Below are positions 42,493-52,500 of a stretch of DNA of 64,000 nt, piece by piece. Location: positions 927,501-991,500 of the forward strand of contig NC_083677.1 of the NCBI RefSeq assembly GCF_030384665.1, written 5' to 3'. Under the pieces are notes generated by a model. The model made no database searches and was not told where the DNA came from. It saw only the letters and a list, made by a program, of their open reading frames with translations. The position numbers were made by a program, and so were the translations under genes. Position 1 is the stretch's first letter. Each line of letters begins with the position of its first letter. Source of the stretch: Lodderomyces elongisporus (taxonomy: Eukaryota > Ascomycota > Pichiomycetes > Serinales > Debaryomycetaceae).

Positions 42493-42636
42493 CTACTTTA
42501 TTGCCTTAACTCTAAAAATGGTTTTGATTCTGTAGTCACCAAAAGTTCTATTGTGTTTTTGAATTTGATGGTACTCACAATGATCCTTGTCGGTGTAGAA
42601 TTGACAACAGATTGTGCACTGATAAACAAACGCCAT
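42493..42636 (-). CDS. C2H2 zinc-finger microprotein candidate (47 aa)
   Basis: A short ORF from ATG 42634-42636 to TAG 42493-42495. It encodes one textbook C2H2 finger: C7-x2-C10-x12-H23-x4-H28, read from YQCTIC and then HCEYHQIQKH. An aromatic (Y14) sits at the usual hydrophobic position. The C-terminal 19 residues are basic and hydrophobic. The context before the ATG is A-rich (AAGAAA) and an in-frame stop lies five codons upstream, so the frame is bounded. Two adjacent stops, TAG and TAA, end it. The chance of a complete finger pattern at the very start of a random short ORF is low but not nil in a 64 kb search. I know of no named homolog. It could also be the first exon of a larger spliced gene or a decayed zinc-finger gene. 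Confidence 0.45.
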   Translation of the reverse strand: MAFVYQCTICCQFYTDKDHCEYHQIQKHNRTFGDYRIKTIFRVKAIK

Positions 42637-43473
42637 TTTCTTTAACTCTCAAAAGCCGAATGTAAATGTAAATGTAAATGTAATAGTAATAGTAAAAATA
42701 AGATTAAGAATAAAAATAAAAATCTTCCAAGGGATAAGAAGAAACAAATCAATATCAGGAAATGAACGAAGGAAGGAGACCAGTAGAAAAAATAAGCAAC
42801 AGCCACAAGTATGATTTCAATCTTCTCGAGTAATACTCCCTCCCAAAACCTCTCAAGTCAATGACCCAATAGTTTATAAACAAATTAATGAGCTTCTATA
42901 ATTGGGAGCTAACAGGGTATTTATATACTTGAGAGGATGAGTAGACGAGATAAAAGACAAATAAAAATGGGAGAAGGGGAGGTTATAGTAAAAAAGGAAG
43001 GATAAGAAGTAGAAGGAGAATGGGGGGGAGGAAGATAAATTAGGAAAGATAAAAACAATGTTTCATACTGTTTGACGTTTCATCAGTAAACAGCTTTAGT
43101 TGAATAAGGTTATGCAACCACACCTTGTCTTATATAAAGAGGGAGAAAATTGTAATCGATTGGGAATAAAGAATACGATGAGCACCTTCTTTTTTTCAAC
43201 CAATTGCACTTCCGTTTCCGTCTAATTGCTAACCACATACGTATGTAAGGATCGTTTGGTGACCCCAAAAAAATATATCTTGACGGAGACATGATGGTTT
43301 CTGACGAGACGAGGGAAATAAAAAACAATAAAATAAAAAAGAAAAATAAATAATTAAAAAAAAAGAAGAAGAAGTAGACATACAAATATTTTAATGAAAA
43401 TTAAGCCTAGTGATTAAAGATAAAATTCACAATCAAAACGACTTTCTTTCTTCTAATCTCTCAGACATACACA

Positions 43474-43514
<41 letters not shown>

Positions 43515-43861
43515 ATATATATGTATATATATACGTACTTTAAAAAAACCCAGTCCCATTCTTATCGTCTAATTACAAACTAAACGCGTACAATAGAATA
43601 CTCTTTCTCTCTCTCTCTCGTCACATCCGACCCACACTTTCATCTACAGTGAAAAAAAAGAAAAAATTATACAATGCAACTCATTCAGCAACTCATGCAT
43701 TAGAAGCCTTGGGTCAAAAACCTATTTACATTAATCTTTACTCGTCTCCATAGCAAACTTACTTTTTCGAAAAGAAAGAAAAAGAAAAAGTGTGCAAGAA
43801 CTCAAACAGAAACTTAAAAGCTTCTGTTAAATAGACCAAAAAAATTAAATAAAAAAATAAA
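42637..43861. other. Intergenic region before the tRNA-Gln pair
   Basis: Holds a TGTAAA hexamer run (42660-42682), G/A-rich stretches, AT and GT microsatellites (43474-43535) and a TCTC run (43603-43618). No gene was recognised on either strand. Confidence 0.6.
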
Positions 43862-43952
43862 AGGTCCTAACCAGATTCGAACTGATGTTGTTCGGAAGTT
43901 TGAAAATGTTTCATCAAAACCGAAAGTGATAACCGAGCTACACTATAGGACC
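43862..43952 (-). tRNA. tRNA-Gln(UUG) with a 17-nt intron
   Basis: Read on the minus strand, the acceptor stem GGTCCTA pairs with TAGGACC. The anticodon stem TTCGG/CCGAA encloses a loop with anticodon TTG, the T-arm is ATCAG-TTCGAAT-CTGGT, and the discriminator is T. A 17-base insertion (43897-43913) lies directly 3' of the anticodon-adjacent base, the canonical tRNA intron position between 37 and 38. The D-loop is two bases longer than in S. cerevisiae tRNA-Gln. The exons are identical to the second gene 89 bases away. Box A and box B are intact. Confidence 0.93.
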
Positions 43953-44041
43953 GAAAATTGTTGATTGTTATTAAACTGTGGGAGAAACTAATCAAATTCA
44001 ACTATAAATTGAAGTCTTTGCCAAAGCATTGAAATTAAAGA

Positions 44042-44115
44042 AGGTCCTAACCAGATTCGAACTGATGTTGTTCGGATCAAAACCGAAAGTGATAACCGAG
44101 CTACACTATAGGACC
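44042..44115 (-). tRNA. tRNA-Gln(UUG), intronless
   Basis: A 73-base cloverleaf plus discriminator T, with the same acceptor, D, anticodon (TTG) and T arms as the neighbouring gene but no intron. It lies in the same orientation, and the two genes are separated by 89 bases of unrelated AT-rich sequence. The mature products of both genes would be identical. Confidence 0.94.
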
Positions 44116-44850
44116 TATTTCAAAGCAAAGCAAATTCTTTAACAGTTGGAATTTGACTCGCGTCTTCCCGAAACTGACTGCGCCAAGCAAGTCCGTTTTG
44201 ATGACAACCGGATCCAGGATAAGACAGTTGCCATTAGTACTTATACATAAACAAAAATAATAAATGGGTATAATGATACACACCAAGCATCTTCTTAAAC
44301 AATTGACTTCCTGAATACCTCTATAACAGATCCAAAAAAAAAAAAAGAAAGAAAAAGAAAAAAAAGACAACACGACAGGATATTTTTGGTTCTATGTAAT
44401 ACCAAAACCTTTGGTATAATGTGTATTTTTGTTGTTGAAATCATTAAAAAAAATTAAGATAAGAAACTTTGAGTTCATCTAGTCTTTTTGCAGATTTTTG
44501 GTTACAATTTCCTTCAAACAAACAAACTTAAACAAAAAAAAAAAGAAACTTGTCTATAACCTTAGACGTGTAAACCAAGCTGAAAATAGAGACATTTTAT
44601 AAATGCAAATTACAAGTGCTCATACATACATATATATATATATAACGGTTGGTATAAATAAAACTATGTAAATAACGTACATACTTTTTTGTAAAATTTT
44701 TCTTTAACTCATTAAAAAATTTGAAATAAACGTATCCTTTTTTTTTCGTTATTCTTTTGATTTTCATTTTGTGTTTGATTCTCTTTTCCTTTGTCTTCTC
44801 CTCTCAGATTGTTTCAATCAGAGTTGCAAAAATCATCAAAGCTTTCAGAC
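44116..44850. other. Intergenic region, tRNA-Gln 5' / ABC transporter 3'
   Basis: AT-rich sequence with A-runs (44334-44365) and an ATAC/AT run (44624-44643). T-runs that could end the ABC-transporter transcript lie at 44690-44750. No gene was seen. Confidence 0.6.
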
Positions 44851-47800
44851 TCATGCTTGATCATTGTATCCATTGTGAAACACTAATTTCGACAACCAAT
44901 TATTATTCTTTTGTCTATCACCTTTTGGCACTCTAAACAACCAATAAAGCAAAACAGTAAAGATCATGTTGAATGCAATAAACCCAATGAAAACTCCGGT
45001 ATCTCGTCCAAAATTGTTGATTGAGATATTTAGTCTTTGCAAATATTGGTTTGTCAGATTCATTTGGCAAAATTGACAATTATCAGTGGCCTCGGGGTTG
45101 GTCAAATAACCACCGGCAATGGACATGTAGGCACCCATGTAATCTTTGCATTTCTGTATACCCGGTTGTTCAGTAGGGAAATGCAAGTATTCGTTTTCGG
45201 CACATCTCACATGCGAATTACCAACACCAATGGAAAGCATCGCCGAAACCAAATAAGTAAATGGATTGAATCTATACAAAAACACCCAGAAACGTGGCAT
45301 AAAATCCTTTGTCGCAATAACACCACAGAATGTCATGCTTATGGTTATAAGCAAGGAAATACCATTTGCCGCATTATCCGCCAACTGATTAAACGAAATA
45401 CACAACTGAGCCAACGTGGAACTGTAAATAAACATCAACGTCATCACAATCCACATCAATGCACCACGTTGAGCTGTGGCATCTCCGGCATTACGGTACA
45501 TACCAACTGGGTAGTACCATGTAAAAAAGGAAATTGCCGCAGCAACAACTTGGTATGGAATCTCGGCGGTGATTTGTGCAAGGATAAATGCAAACCAAGA
45601 AAATGTCTTTGCTGGACGTTCCCTTGCTTCATACAAATCACGCTGAGTAACAAACATTGGTACATACTGTTGAGAAAGTGTAGTCATAACAACAAACAAC
45701 ATAAAGATCGAAAGCATCTGATTCTGTAAACCTTGCATCGAGTTTGCCGATTTGTAAAAGACAAACCCATTAAAAAGAGAACAAAGAATGGCCATGGCAA
45801 ATTTGGAGTAAATGTAGGATGGTGTACGCCAATATTGTTGGAACAATCTTTTGAGCACATAATAATATTGGAACCAGATTGACGAAGCATATGAATTATC
45901 ACGATCTGGATCAACATATCTATTGGCTCCATTCTCAAGACCACCATTGCTGCCGCCTTGTGCTTCCAACATATCCAATTCTCTTTGCACCATCTTGTAC
46001 TCGTTGGAATTTCTCCAAACCTGGAAATAATCTTGATTTGCTTTGGAACCAGGCGCTGCACCAATAACATGCAACATCCACTCGGCAGGGTTGGCATCTG
46101 GTGGACACCTTGGGGCGCCATGCGATTCAAAGTAATTGATCAAAGTTTGACAATTGTACCCAAACTCACCAAAATAAACAGTTTCTCCACCCTTGCGCAA
46201 GAATAACAAGCGATCAAACTCTTCCAAAAGCACTGCGGACGGTTGATGGATGGTGCACAAGATGGCTTGGCCGTGATTTGCCAATTTTCTAATCAATTTA
46301 CAAATTGACCATGCAGTTTGCGAATCCAATCCAGAAGTAGGTTCATCCAAAAATACCAATAATTTGGGTCTTGCCACCAATTCTACTGCAATAGTTAACC
46401 TCTTTCTTTGCTCCACATTCAAACCTTCTCCTGGTACACCAACAATTGCATTTGCATATGAACTCATTTCCATCAAGTCGATAATTTTCTCCACATATCC
46501 ATCCTTTTCGGATTTAGAAACATCCTTTGGTTGTCTCAAATATGCACTAAACTGCAAAGCCTCTCTCACTGTTGATGTTTCCAAATGTAAATCTTGTTGT
46601 TGAACATATCCAATTGATCTTTGGAAATCATTATCCAAAGGACCACCATTAACCATTCGCGAGCCAGAGGTAATCACACCAACAGTTAACCGTTCACTTA
46701 ATGCATTCAACAATGTTGTTTTACCAGCACCCGAGGCACCCATTAATGCGGTAACTTCACCTGGTTTGACCCAACCATCAATTCCATTTAATATAGTTCT
46801 ATCTTCACCCTTAACGCGCAAGTTATAGGATAAGTTTCTCCAATGGAAAATGTTTGATGTTTCCAAGATCTTTCTGTCCAAATAGTCATACGAATAGTCT
46901 GAAAACTCAGTTGAGCCGCTATAATTCATATGGTGCGACTTCTCTTCAAGGTAACTTCCGCCACTACCACCCGAACCATTTCCTGCAATTGCCAAGCCTT
47001 TTTCTTCATCAATTTGATCTCTTCTCATATTCTTGATATCCTTCTTTTTGAAAACCAAGATTTCTCCCTTATTTATTTGTGATCGGTTATATTCAACACA
47101 AACCAAAGTGGTGATAAATAAAAATATAACAAATGACAAAAGGATTCCAAAGTTTCTCCAAGCATTTTTCCAGTAATAGCCAAACGCTTCCTTGATGTAA
47201 AGGTCACCATTAACAAAGTATGAGCCAGGAATAGCCGCCATTGAAGCGCAAACCACTGAAGGACCGGATGTTGGGTATCCAAACCCGGAAGGAACCAAGT
47301 ATGTACAATTGAAATCGCGGCCATGGAATTCATTGGCAATCAAGGCTTCATATGCATACGATAATGGATTAACCCAATGGATCCATTTACACCATTGATG
47401 CATATATGTGATGGGTATGGCAAAACCGGTAAATGTACTCAAAGCAAACAACAAGAGTGAGGATGGAGTCATGGCTTCTGCCAATGTAGTTGTATATGCA
47501 CCAATAGTTCTAAATAAATGCGACATCATCAACGTGGAAAGGAAATTGATCAACAAGTAAAAGAAAAACGCACCTGGTTCTCTTTTGAAATTAACCATAA
47601 AGTAAAGCGCCAAGTTGAAACAAATACTTGTAACAAGCTTTAAAGGTATGTCACCCAAAATCGATCCTATTGCATCAGCCATTGGCGGGTAAAGTGCATA
47701 TTCTCGATGCTTTTGCACCACTGGTCTACTTTCGTAAATAGCATAGATTTCCAACACTGAAGAGTATGCATTGAACAATAATGCATAGTACATAACGGCT

Positions 47801-49572
47801 CCTCTATAGTAAAAGGAATTTGTATCTGGTTTTAAATTGTAAAATACAGAAGCCAAGATCAAACTCATGGCCACGTTACCAAATACCGTTAGTATAGGAA
47901 AAGATGGGTCACCTTTCATTCTGTCAAAGTTTCTTCCAATGATATAGCGCACTTGCATTGGTAATGAGACTGTGTATGGTGATTTTGTATGGGTATGTTT
48001 TGATTTTTTGGCAATCATGGCTTCGAAAATCTCTTGCTTTTGGTCGTAATTTTCGCAATTGTCCAAGTATTCATCAATCTCTTCAAGCAAGGCTTGTCTT
48101 TCAGGTGATCTTCTCCAGTATCTATAAAACTCCTTTGGTGTGCGTGGCACAATCTTTTCAAACCCGGGTCTAATTATTCTTTCTGCAGGGTTGGTGACTG
48201 AGGTTAAAAAGTCTGGAGTTGTTTGTCTATCTTGCATTACATAGCCCATTCTTTGAAAATAAGCTGCTGCTCTAGAGCTGCTTCCAAAGAAAATTTGGTA
48301 TCCTTCATACATAACAATGACTTTATCAAATAGTTCGTAAGCATCTTGTGAGCATTGGTAAATTGCAATTAATGGGGTATCATTCAAGATTGAAGCTGAA
48401 GTTTTCAATGAGCTGATAAATTCCAAAGCTGTGGCTGCGTCCAAGCCACGAGTAGAGTTATCCCAACATTGAATTGATGCCTGCACCAATGAAACTTCTG
48501 CAATCGAGACTCTCTTTCGCTCACCACCCGAGACTCCTCTGATAAAGTCATTTCCAACTTTAGTGTTCTTGGTGTGTGTAAGCCCATATGTAGCCATAAC
48601 AACATCAACAATGTGTTTGGCATAGTCTGTACGAGAAACGCCCAATGGTCTGTTTCTTGGTGTTTTCATCAATGCGGTAAATTCCAAAGTCTGGCCCACT
48701 GTTAAATTGGGGAAATGTACTTCGGTTTCTGCACAATAGACAACTTCTCCTCGCAAGTTTTTCTTAATTTCTTCTGGTGTGATACCATCGTATGAGATTA
48801 TGGAGCCGTCGGCGACTTTGAAGCCTTCGGTGTGGCATGCAATGGTCTTGAGAAATGTTGTGCATCCTGCACCTGGTGCTCCGAGCACAACGGTGACTTC
48901 GCCGGGTTTGATCAATCCCTCCATTGGTTTTAAAATGTCAAAGGTGTATTCGTCTTCTTCTGTGTGTTTTCTAAACTTGTTGATAAATTTCTTGGTGTAT
49001 TTCCATACACCATTGGCCACGGTGGTTTGGTAGTCGCTTTCGATGGCGTCACCGTATACGCGCAAATTTTTGTAAGCAACGCCCAATTTACCAGGCTTGT
49101 AGTATTCAGAGTCGCTTTGGTATAGTCTCCACATATTCTGCACCCATCGCTTGGAGCTAAAGAGCGGGTTTTCCGGGTCCAATGTAGGATCAGTCTTGTC
49201 CAATACGGGGTTGATACCATGGGGTGTGGATATTCCAGTAAACTGCTGCAGGTGGTGCAGTTGATCTTGTTGTGGGTATTGTTGTTGTTGTTCTTGTTGA
49301 TGATGTTGGTGTGGGTCCTGTGTCAGTTGTTGGTGCAGCAGCTGGTGGTAGTAATGTCCCTGTGCATTTGAAACCACTCTTCTTGAGTTTGAGCGTGAAA
49401 ATGTCTCATCAAAGTATGAAGGTGCTCCGCGAGTGATGGTTCTTGCCAAGTGGTGGATTTGGGCCGAAGCATCATTGTTGAAGCCGGAATAGTAACCATG
49501 GTACGGTTGTCCTTCTGGTTTTCTTCCTGTGTAGTAGCCGTGGTATGGCTGCGATTCTCTATTTCTTCCCAT
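44851..49572 (-). CDS. PDR/CDR-type full-length ABC transporter
   Basis: A 1573-residue pleiotropic drug resistance pump with the (NBD-TMD)2 order. NBD1 has the asymmetric fungal Walker A GAPGAGCTTFLKT with C237 instead of Lys, signature VSGGERKRVSIAE and Walker B IQCWDNSTRGLD. NBD2 has a canonical GASGAGKTTLLNAL with K951, Walker B LLVFLDEPTSGLDSQTAW and the degenerate signature LNVEQRKRLTI. Each half carries about six membrane segments, with Cys-rich extracellular loops (CAENEYL, CQFCQMN) as in Cdr proteins. Such pumps export azoles and flip phospholipids. The N-terminus is longer than in Cdr1 (about 1500 residues), with a duplicated QPYHGYY motif and a His/Gln-rich stretch. Which CDR gene is the ortholog cannot be decided here. 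The start is at the first ATG; the longer frame begins at TTG. Confidence 0.93.
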   Translation of the reverse strand: MGRNRESQPYHGYYTGRKPEGQPYHGYYSGFNNDASAQIHHLARTITRGAPSYFDETFSRSNSRRVVSNAQGHYYHQLLHQQLTQDPHQHHQQEQQQQYPQQDQLHHLQQFTGISTPHGINPVLDKTDPTLDPENPLFSSKRWVQNMWRLYQSDSEYYKPGKLGVAYKNLRVYGDAIESDYQTTVANGVWKYTKKFINKFRKHTEEDEYTFDILKPMEGLIKPGEVTVVLGAPGAGCTTFLKTIACHTEGFKVADGSIISYDGITPEEIKKNLRGEVVYCAETEVHFPNLTVGQTLEFTALMKTPRNRPLGVSRTDYAKHIVDVVMATYGLTHTKNTKVGNDFIRGVSGGERKRVSIAEVSLVQASIQCWDNSTRGLDAATALEFISSLKTSASILNDTPLIAIYQCSQDAYELFDKVIVMYEGYQIFFGSSSRAAAYFQRMGYVMQDRQTTPDFLTSVTNPAERIIRPGFEKIVPRTPKEFYRYWRRSPERQALLEEIDEYLDNCENYDQKQEIFEAMIAKKSKHTHTKSPYTVSLPMQVRYIIGRNFDRMKGDPSFPILTVFGNVAMSLILASVFYNLKPDTNSFYYRGAVMYYALLFNAYSSVLEIYAIYESRPVVQKHREYALYPPMADAIGSILGDIPLKLVTSICFNLALYFMVNFKREPGAFFFYLLINFLSTLMMSHLFRTIGAYTTTLAEAMTPSSLLLFALSTFTGFAIPITYMHQWCKWIHWVNPLSYAYEALIANEFHGRDFNCTYLVPSGFGYPTSGPSVVCASMAAIPGSYFVNGDLYIKEAFGYYWKNAWRNFGILLSFVIFLFITTLVCVEYNRSQINKGEILVFKKKDIKNMRRDQIDEEKGLAIAGNGSGGSGGSYLEEKSHHMNYSGSTEFSDYSYDYLDRKILETSNIFHWRNLSYNLRVKGEDRTILNGIDGWVKPGEVTALMGASGAGKTTLLNALSERLTVGVITSGSRMVNGGPLDNDFQRSIGYVQQQDLHLETSTVREALQFSAYLRQPKDVSKSEKDGYVEKIIDLMEMSSYANAIVGVPGEGLNVEQRKRLTIAVELVARPKLLVFLDEPTSGLDSQTAWSICKLIRKLANHGQAILCTIHQPSAVLLEEFDRLLFLRKGGETVYFGEFGYNCQTLINYFESHGAPRCPPDANPAEWMLHVIGAAPGSKANQDYFQVWRNSNEYKMVQRELDMLEAQGGSNGGLENGANRYVDPDRDNSYASSIWFQYYYVLKRLFQQYWRTPSYIYSKFAMAILCSLFNGFVFYKSANSMQGLQNQMLSIFMLFVVMTTLSQQYVPMFVTQRDLYEARERPAKTFSWFAFILAQITAEIPYQVVAAAISFFTWYYPVGMYRNAGDATAQRGALMWIVMTLMFIYSSTLAQLCISFNQLADNAANGISLLITISMTFCGVIATKDFMPRFWVFLYRFNPFTYLVSAMLSIGVGNSHVRCAENEYLHFPTEQPGIQKCKDYMGAYMSIAGGYLTNPEATDNCQFCQMNLTNQYLQRLNISINNFGRDTGVFIGFIAFNMIFTVLLYWLFRVPKGDRQKNNNWLSKLVFHNGYNDQA

Positions 49573-52500
49573 TCTAAGGATGTGTGGTGTCAACTATCAA
49601 AAACAAAAAAAAAACGGGTTGCTGCAAAAGTTAATCAGATAATAAAAAAAGTAAATGTTAAATAATGAAACAAAATTTGTGCTTTATAAGTCTCGATGTT
49701 GATGAATTAGAATGGGTATAAGGGTATAGTAAAGCCAAGTGTTGATCTGAAATGAATGGATGGGTAAACCTTTGGGTAGTAGTAGGAGTTGAAAAGAACA
49801 AAGGGTAAATGTAGGGGCTATACAATCTCTAATTGCAAGGGTATATAAATACACACACACACACACTCCAATATATATATATATTAGTCTGCAAAAGCAA
49901 AAATATAAAATTATAAATCAATGAGATTCCTATTTCTATTTATTTGAATTCTTTCCTCGTTTGGCCTGATGACCCTTTTTTTTTATTATATAAATTTATT
50001 TTTAATATACACCTACCCCCCACTCCCACTCCCACTCCCACTCCCACTCCCCCCGCCATTTCCCAGAAATTTTTTTTAATTTTTTTAATTTTTTTTAATT
50101 TTTTTTTATTCTCTCTTTATTGTCTATAAACCTTTTTGTTGCAGGCTACTCCTCAGTCCACCTCCTTCCTTCCTTTCATCCTTCCTTGTTCTTTACCTAA
50201 CTGTTTGGTACAAATGACTTTACAAAGACTTACCAGATTGAGAGTTGTCCATTCATATAGTCATTTGCTTTGCTGTGTCTTTATGAGAAACAAAAAAAGG
50301 GCACTAAAAGCTAAAACGTATGTTTCTAAAATTAAATATAGAAGAGAACAATTTTTTTCTTTTACTTATTTAACAGTTGTAGCAGTAACAATATCAACTC
50401 TTAATCTCTCCTACGTACTTAATTACTTAGTTAGTTACTCAGTTACTCAGTTTGCATTAACTCGTTTAAACATGGGGTTATCTGCTCATAAGCCACTATT
50501 GTGAATCAGCGTTATTAAGCAATATGACTTGGAAGTACAGGGCACTGAGAATTCAAATAAAAAACTCGCCTTTTTTTGCTCCAACTCTTTGCTTCTTTGA
50601 ATTTTTTTTACTTAATTCATTTCAAATGATGTGTGTTTGGCTCTAGTGCAAGGTTCATGTCAAAATGGGGAAACTCTTGTTCTCTCGTTTAATATTATAC
50701 AGAAATAGGAATAAGTAATTTAGTAGTGTTATTGTTTTCATTTCTTTTTTCTCTTTTTTTTTTTTTTATAGTGGTTCTTATTATTGTGGTAATTACTGCA
50801 TGTGGTAAATCGCAAATTGTGTTTTGTGCCGAACAAAGACAAAGAGACAGAGAGTGAGGTTATGAACAATTGAGAGCACAATGCCTTGTCCTTATATTCG
50901 TCTATGGTTTATATTTTATTTTATTTGGTTACCTCCGAGACACACCAGTACTAAGACTACTATTACTACTACTACTACTACCACTACTACTACTACTACT
51001 ACTATTACTACCACCACCATCTCTATCTTCATTTCAAAACATCAAACATATTTGCAACACCTACTCCACCTTTAGTACTCCGCACCCGTTGAGTATCTGC
51101 TAAAGTTCCACTTATCTCCCTACTCATCTCCCCCCCTTTTCTCCCCCTCAATTATTATTATTATTATTTTCTTTCTAAATTTTTCAATAGGTGGTGTGCC
51201 CCACTTGCCTCGGTAAGAATGGAGTCACTTTTCTCTTTTTTTGTTTTACATCTTGTGATGTTTGTTAGTGGTGGGTGGTGACAAAAGAATTAGGAAAAAA
51301 AAAAATTATAAATAGAAAGTGTTTAAGCTTGTTTTATTTTATATATCAAACTTTCAATGTTTTGTATATTCCATTAGAAGCTCTTATCTTGAGTTTATGC
51401 TTTGTCTTTAAACAAAAACAGCCTAGTAGTGACAACTCTTTGTTGCGAACAAAGAACAGAAACAAAGAACAGAAGGAGAGAACTACAATAAGTGGAATTG
51501 GGGCTATGTTGTTGTTGTTGCTCCTGCTGTTGTTGTTTGTTGAAAAAGAGTTAAGATTTCTTCACCAAGGAGTCTACTAACTTGCTCAACTCTTTATCTT
51601 CTTTTAACTATCAACTCTGTCTCCTTGAAGAAAGAAGAAGAAACAATCCCTGTCTTTTTTACATTGGTGGCTTTTAGCTGTAGCATTCATAAATATTGGT
51701 GGCTTTTGAGGCTTTGATTCAAGAATTTTAATAGAGATGAAAAGAGAAAAGAAAAAAAAGGGCCAATTTAATACTTGCAGAGTCTCTCTCGCTTCAGTAT
51801 CTCTTTGCGGAGGGAGGGTGGTGGTGGGGGAGGAGGTGTTTAATACGAAGTTGTTGCCAAGATATTTCCATCTTCATTCTCTCTCTCTCTCTCTCTCTGT
51901 GCGTATATTATGCTGTTCAAGGCGGCTTGGAACAGCACAAAAACACACACCACACCATACATACATACCACACACACAAACACAAACACACACTTGTTGA
52001 AAGCCTCCATCTTGACGTATCAAGAGAAAGGTCTTGGTTGTTGTAAACCTTCAAAGTTAAGAGAGAGAGAGAGAGAGAGAATGAACGAATGAGAGAGATG
52101 AGGAAGACTCTATTGACCATACACTACATCGCAAGTCAAGTTTCCTTCTGTTGCTCTGCAATTAAAAAAAAAAGAGTTTCGAGCCTTGCACTACAAAGTT
52201 TTTATATCTACAAACGTTTTCCACTTTATCTCTTTTTTTAATTTTTTTTTAATTTTTTTCAATTTGCTAGCTTTATTGCCTACCCAGAATCATCATCATT
52301 TTTTATCATCATTATTATTAACAATAGAGTCCATATCTATTATTCTTTCAACTTGACGTCATTATTTCATAACTATTCAATTCTGAAGAGCTATATCACC
52401 TGGAGTTGGTTGGTTGACAGAAGAAAGATAGTGATAACATAGTCTTTGTTCTATATGGATACAAAGATTGGTTGTTGTTCATATACTAAATACAAATGTA

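Noticed and set aside
50136..50504. 122-codon plus-strand frame in the gene desert
   Set aside because: It begins at TTG; from the first good ATG (50214) 96 codons remain with no recognisable motif, and a possible GTATGT inside does not lead to a usable junction.
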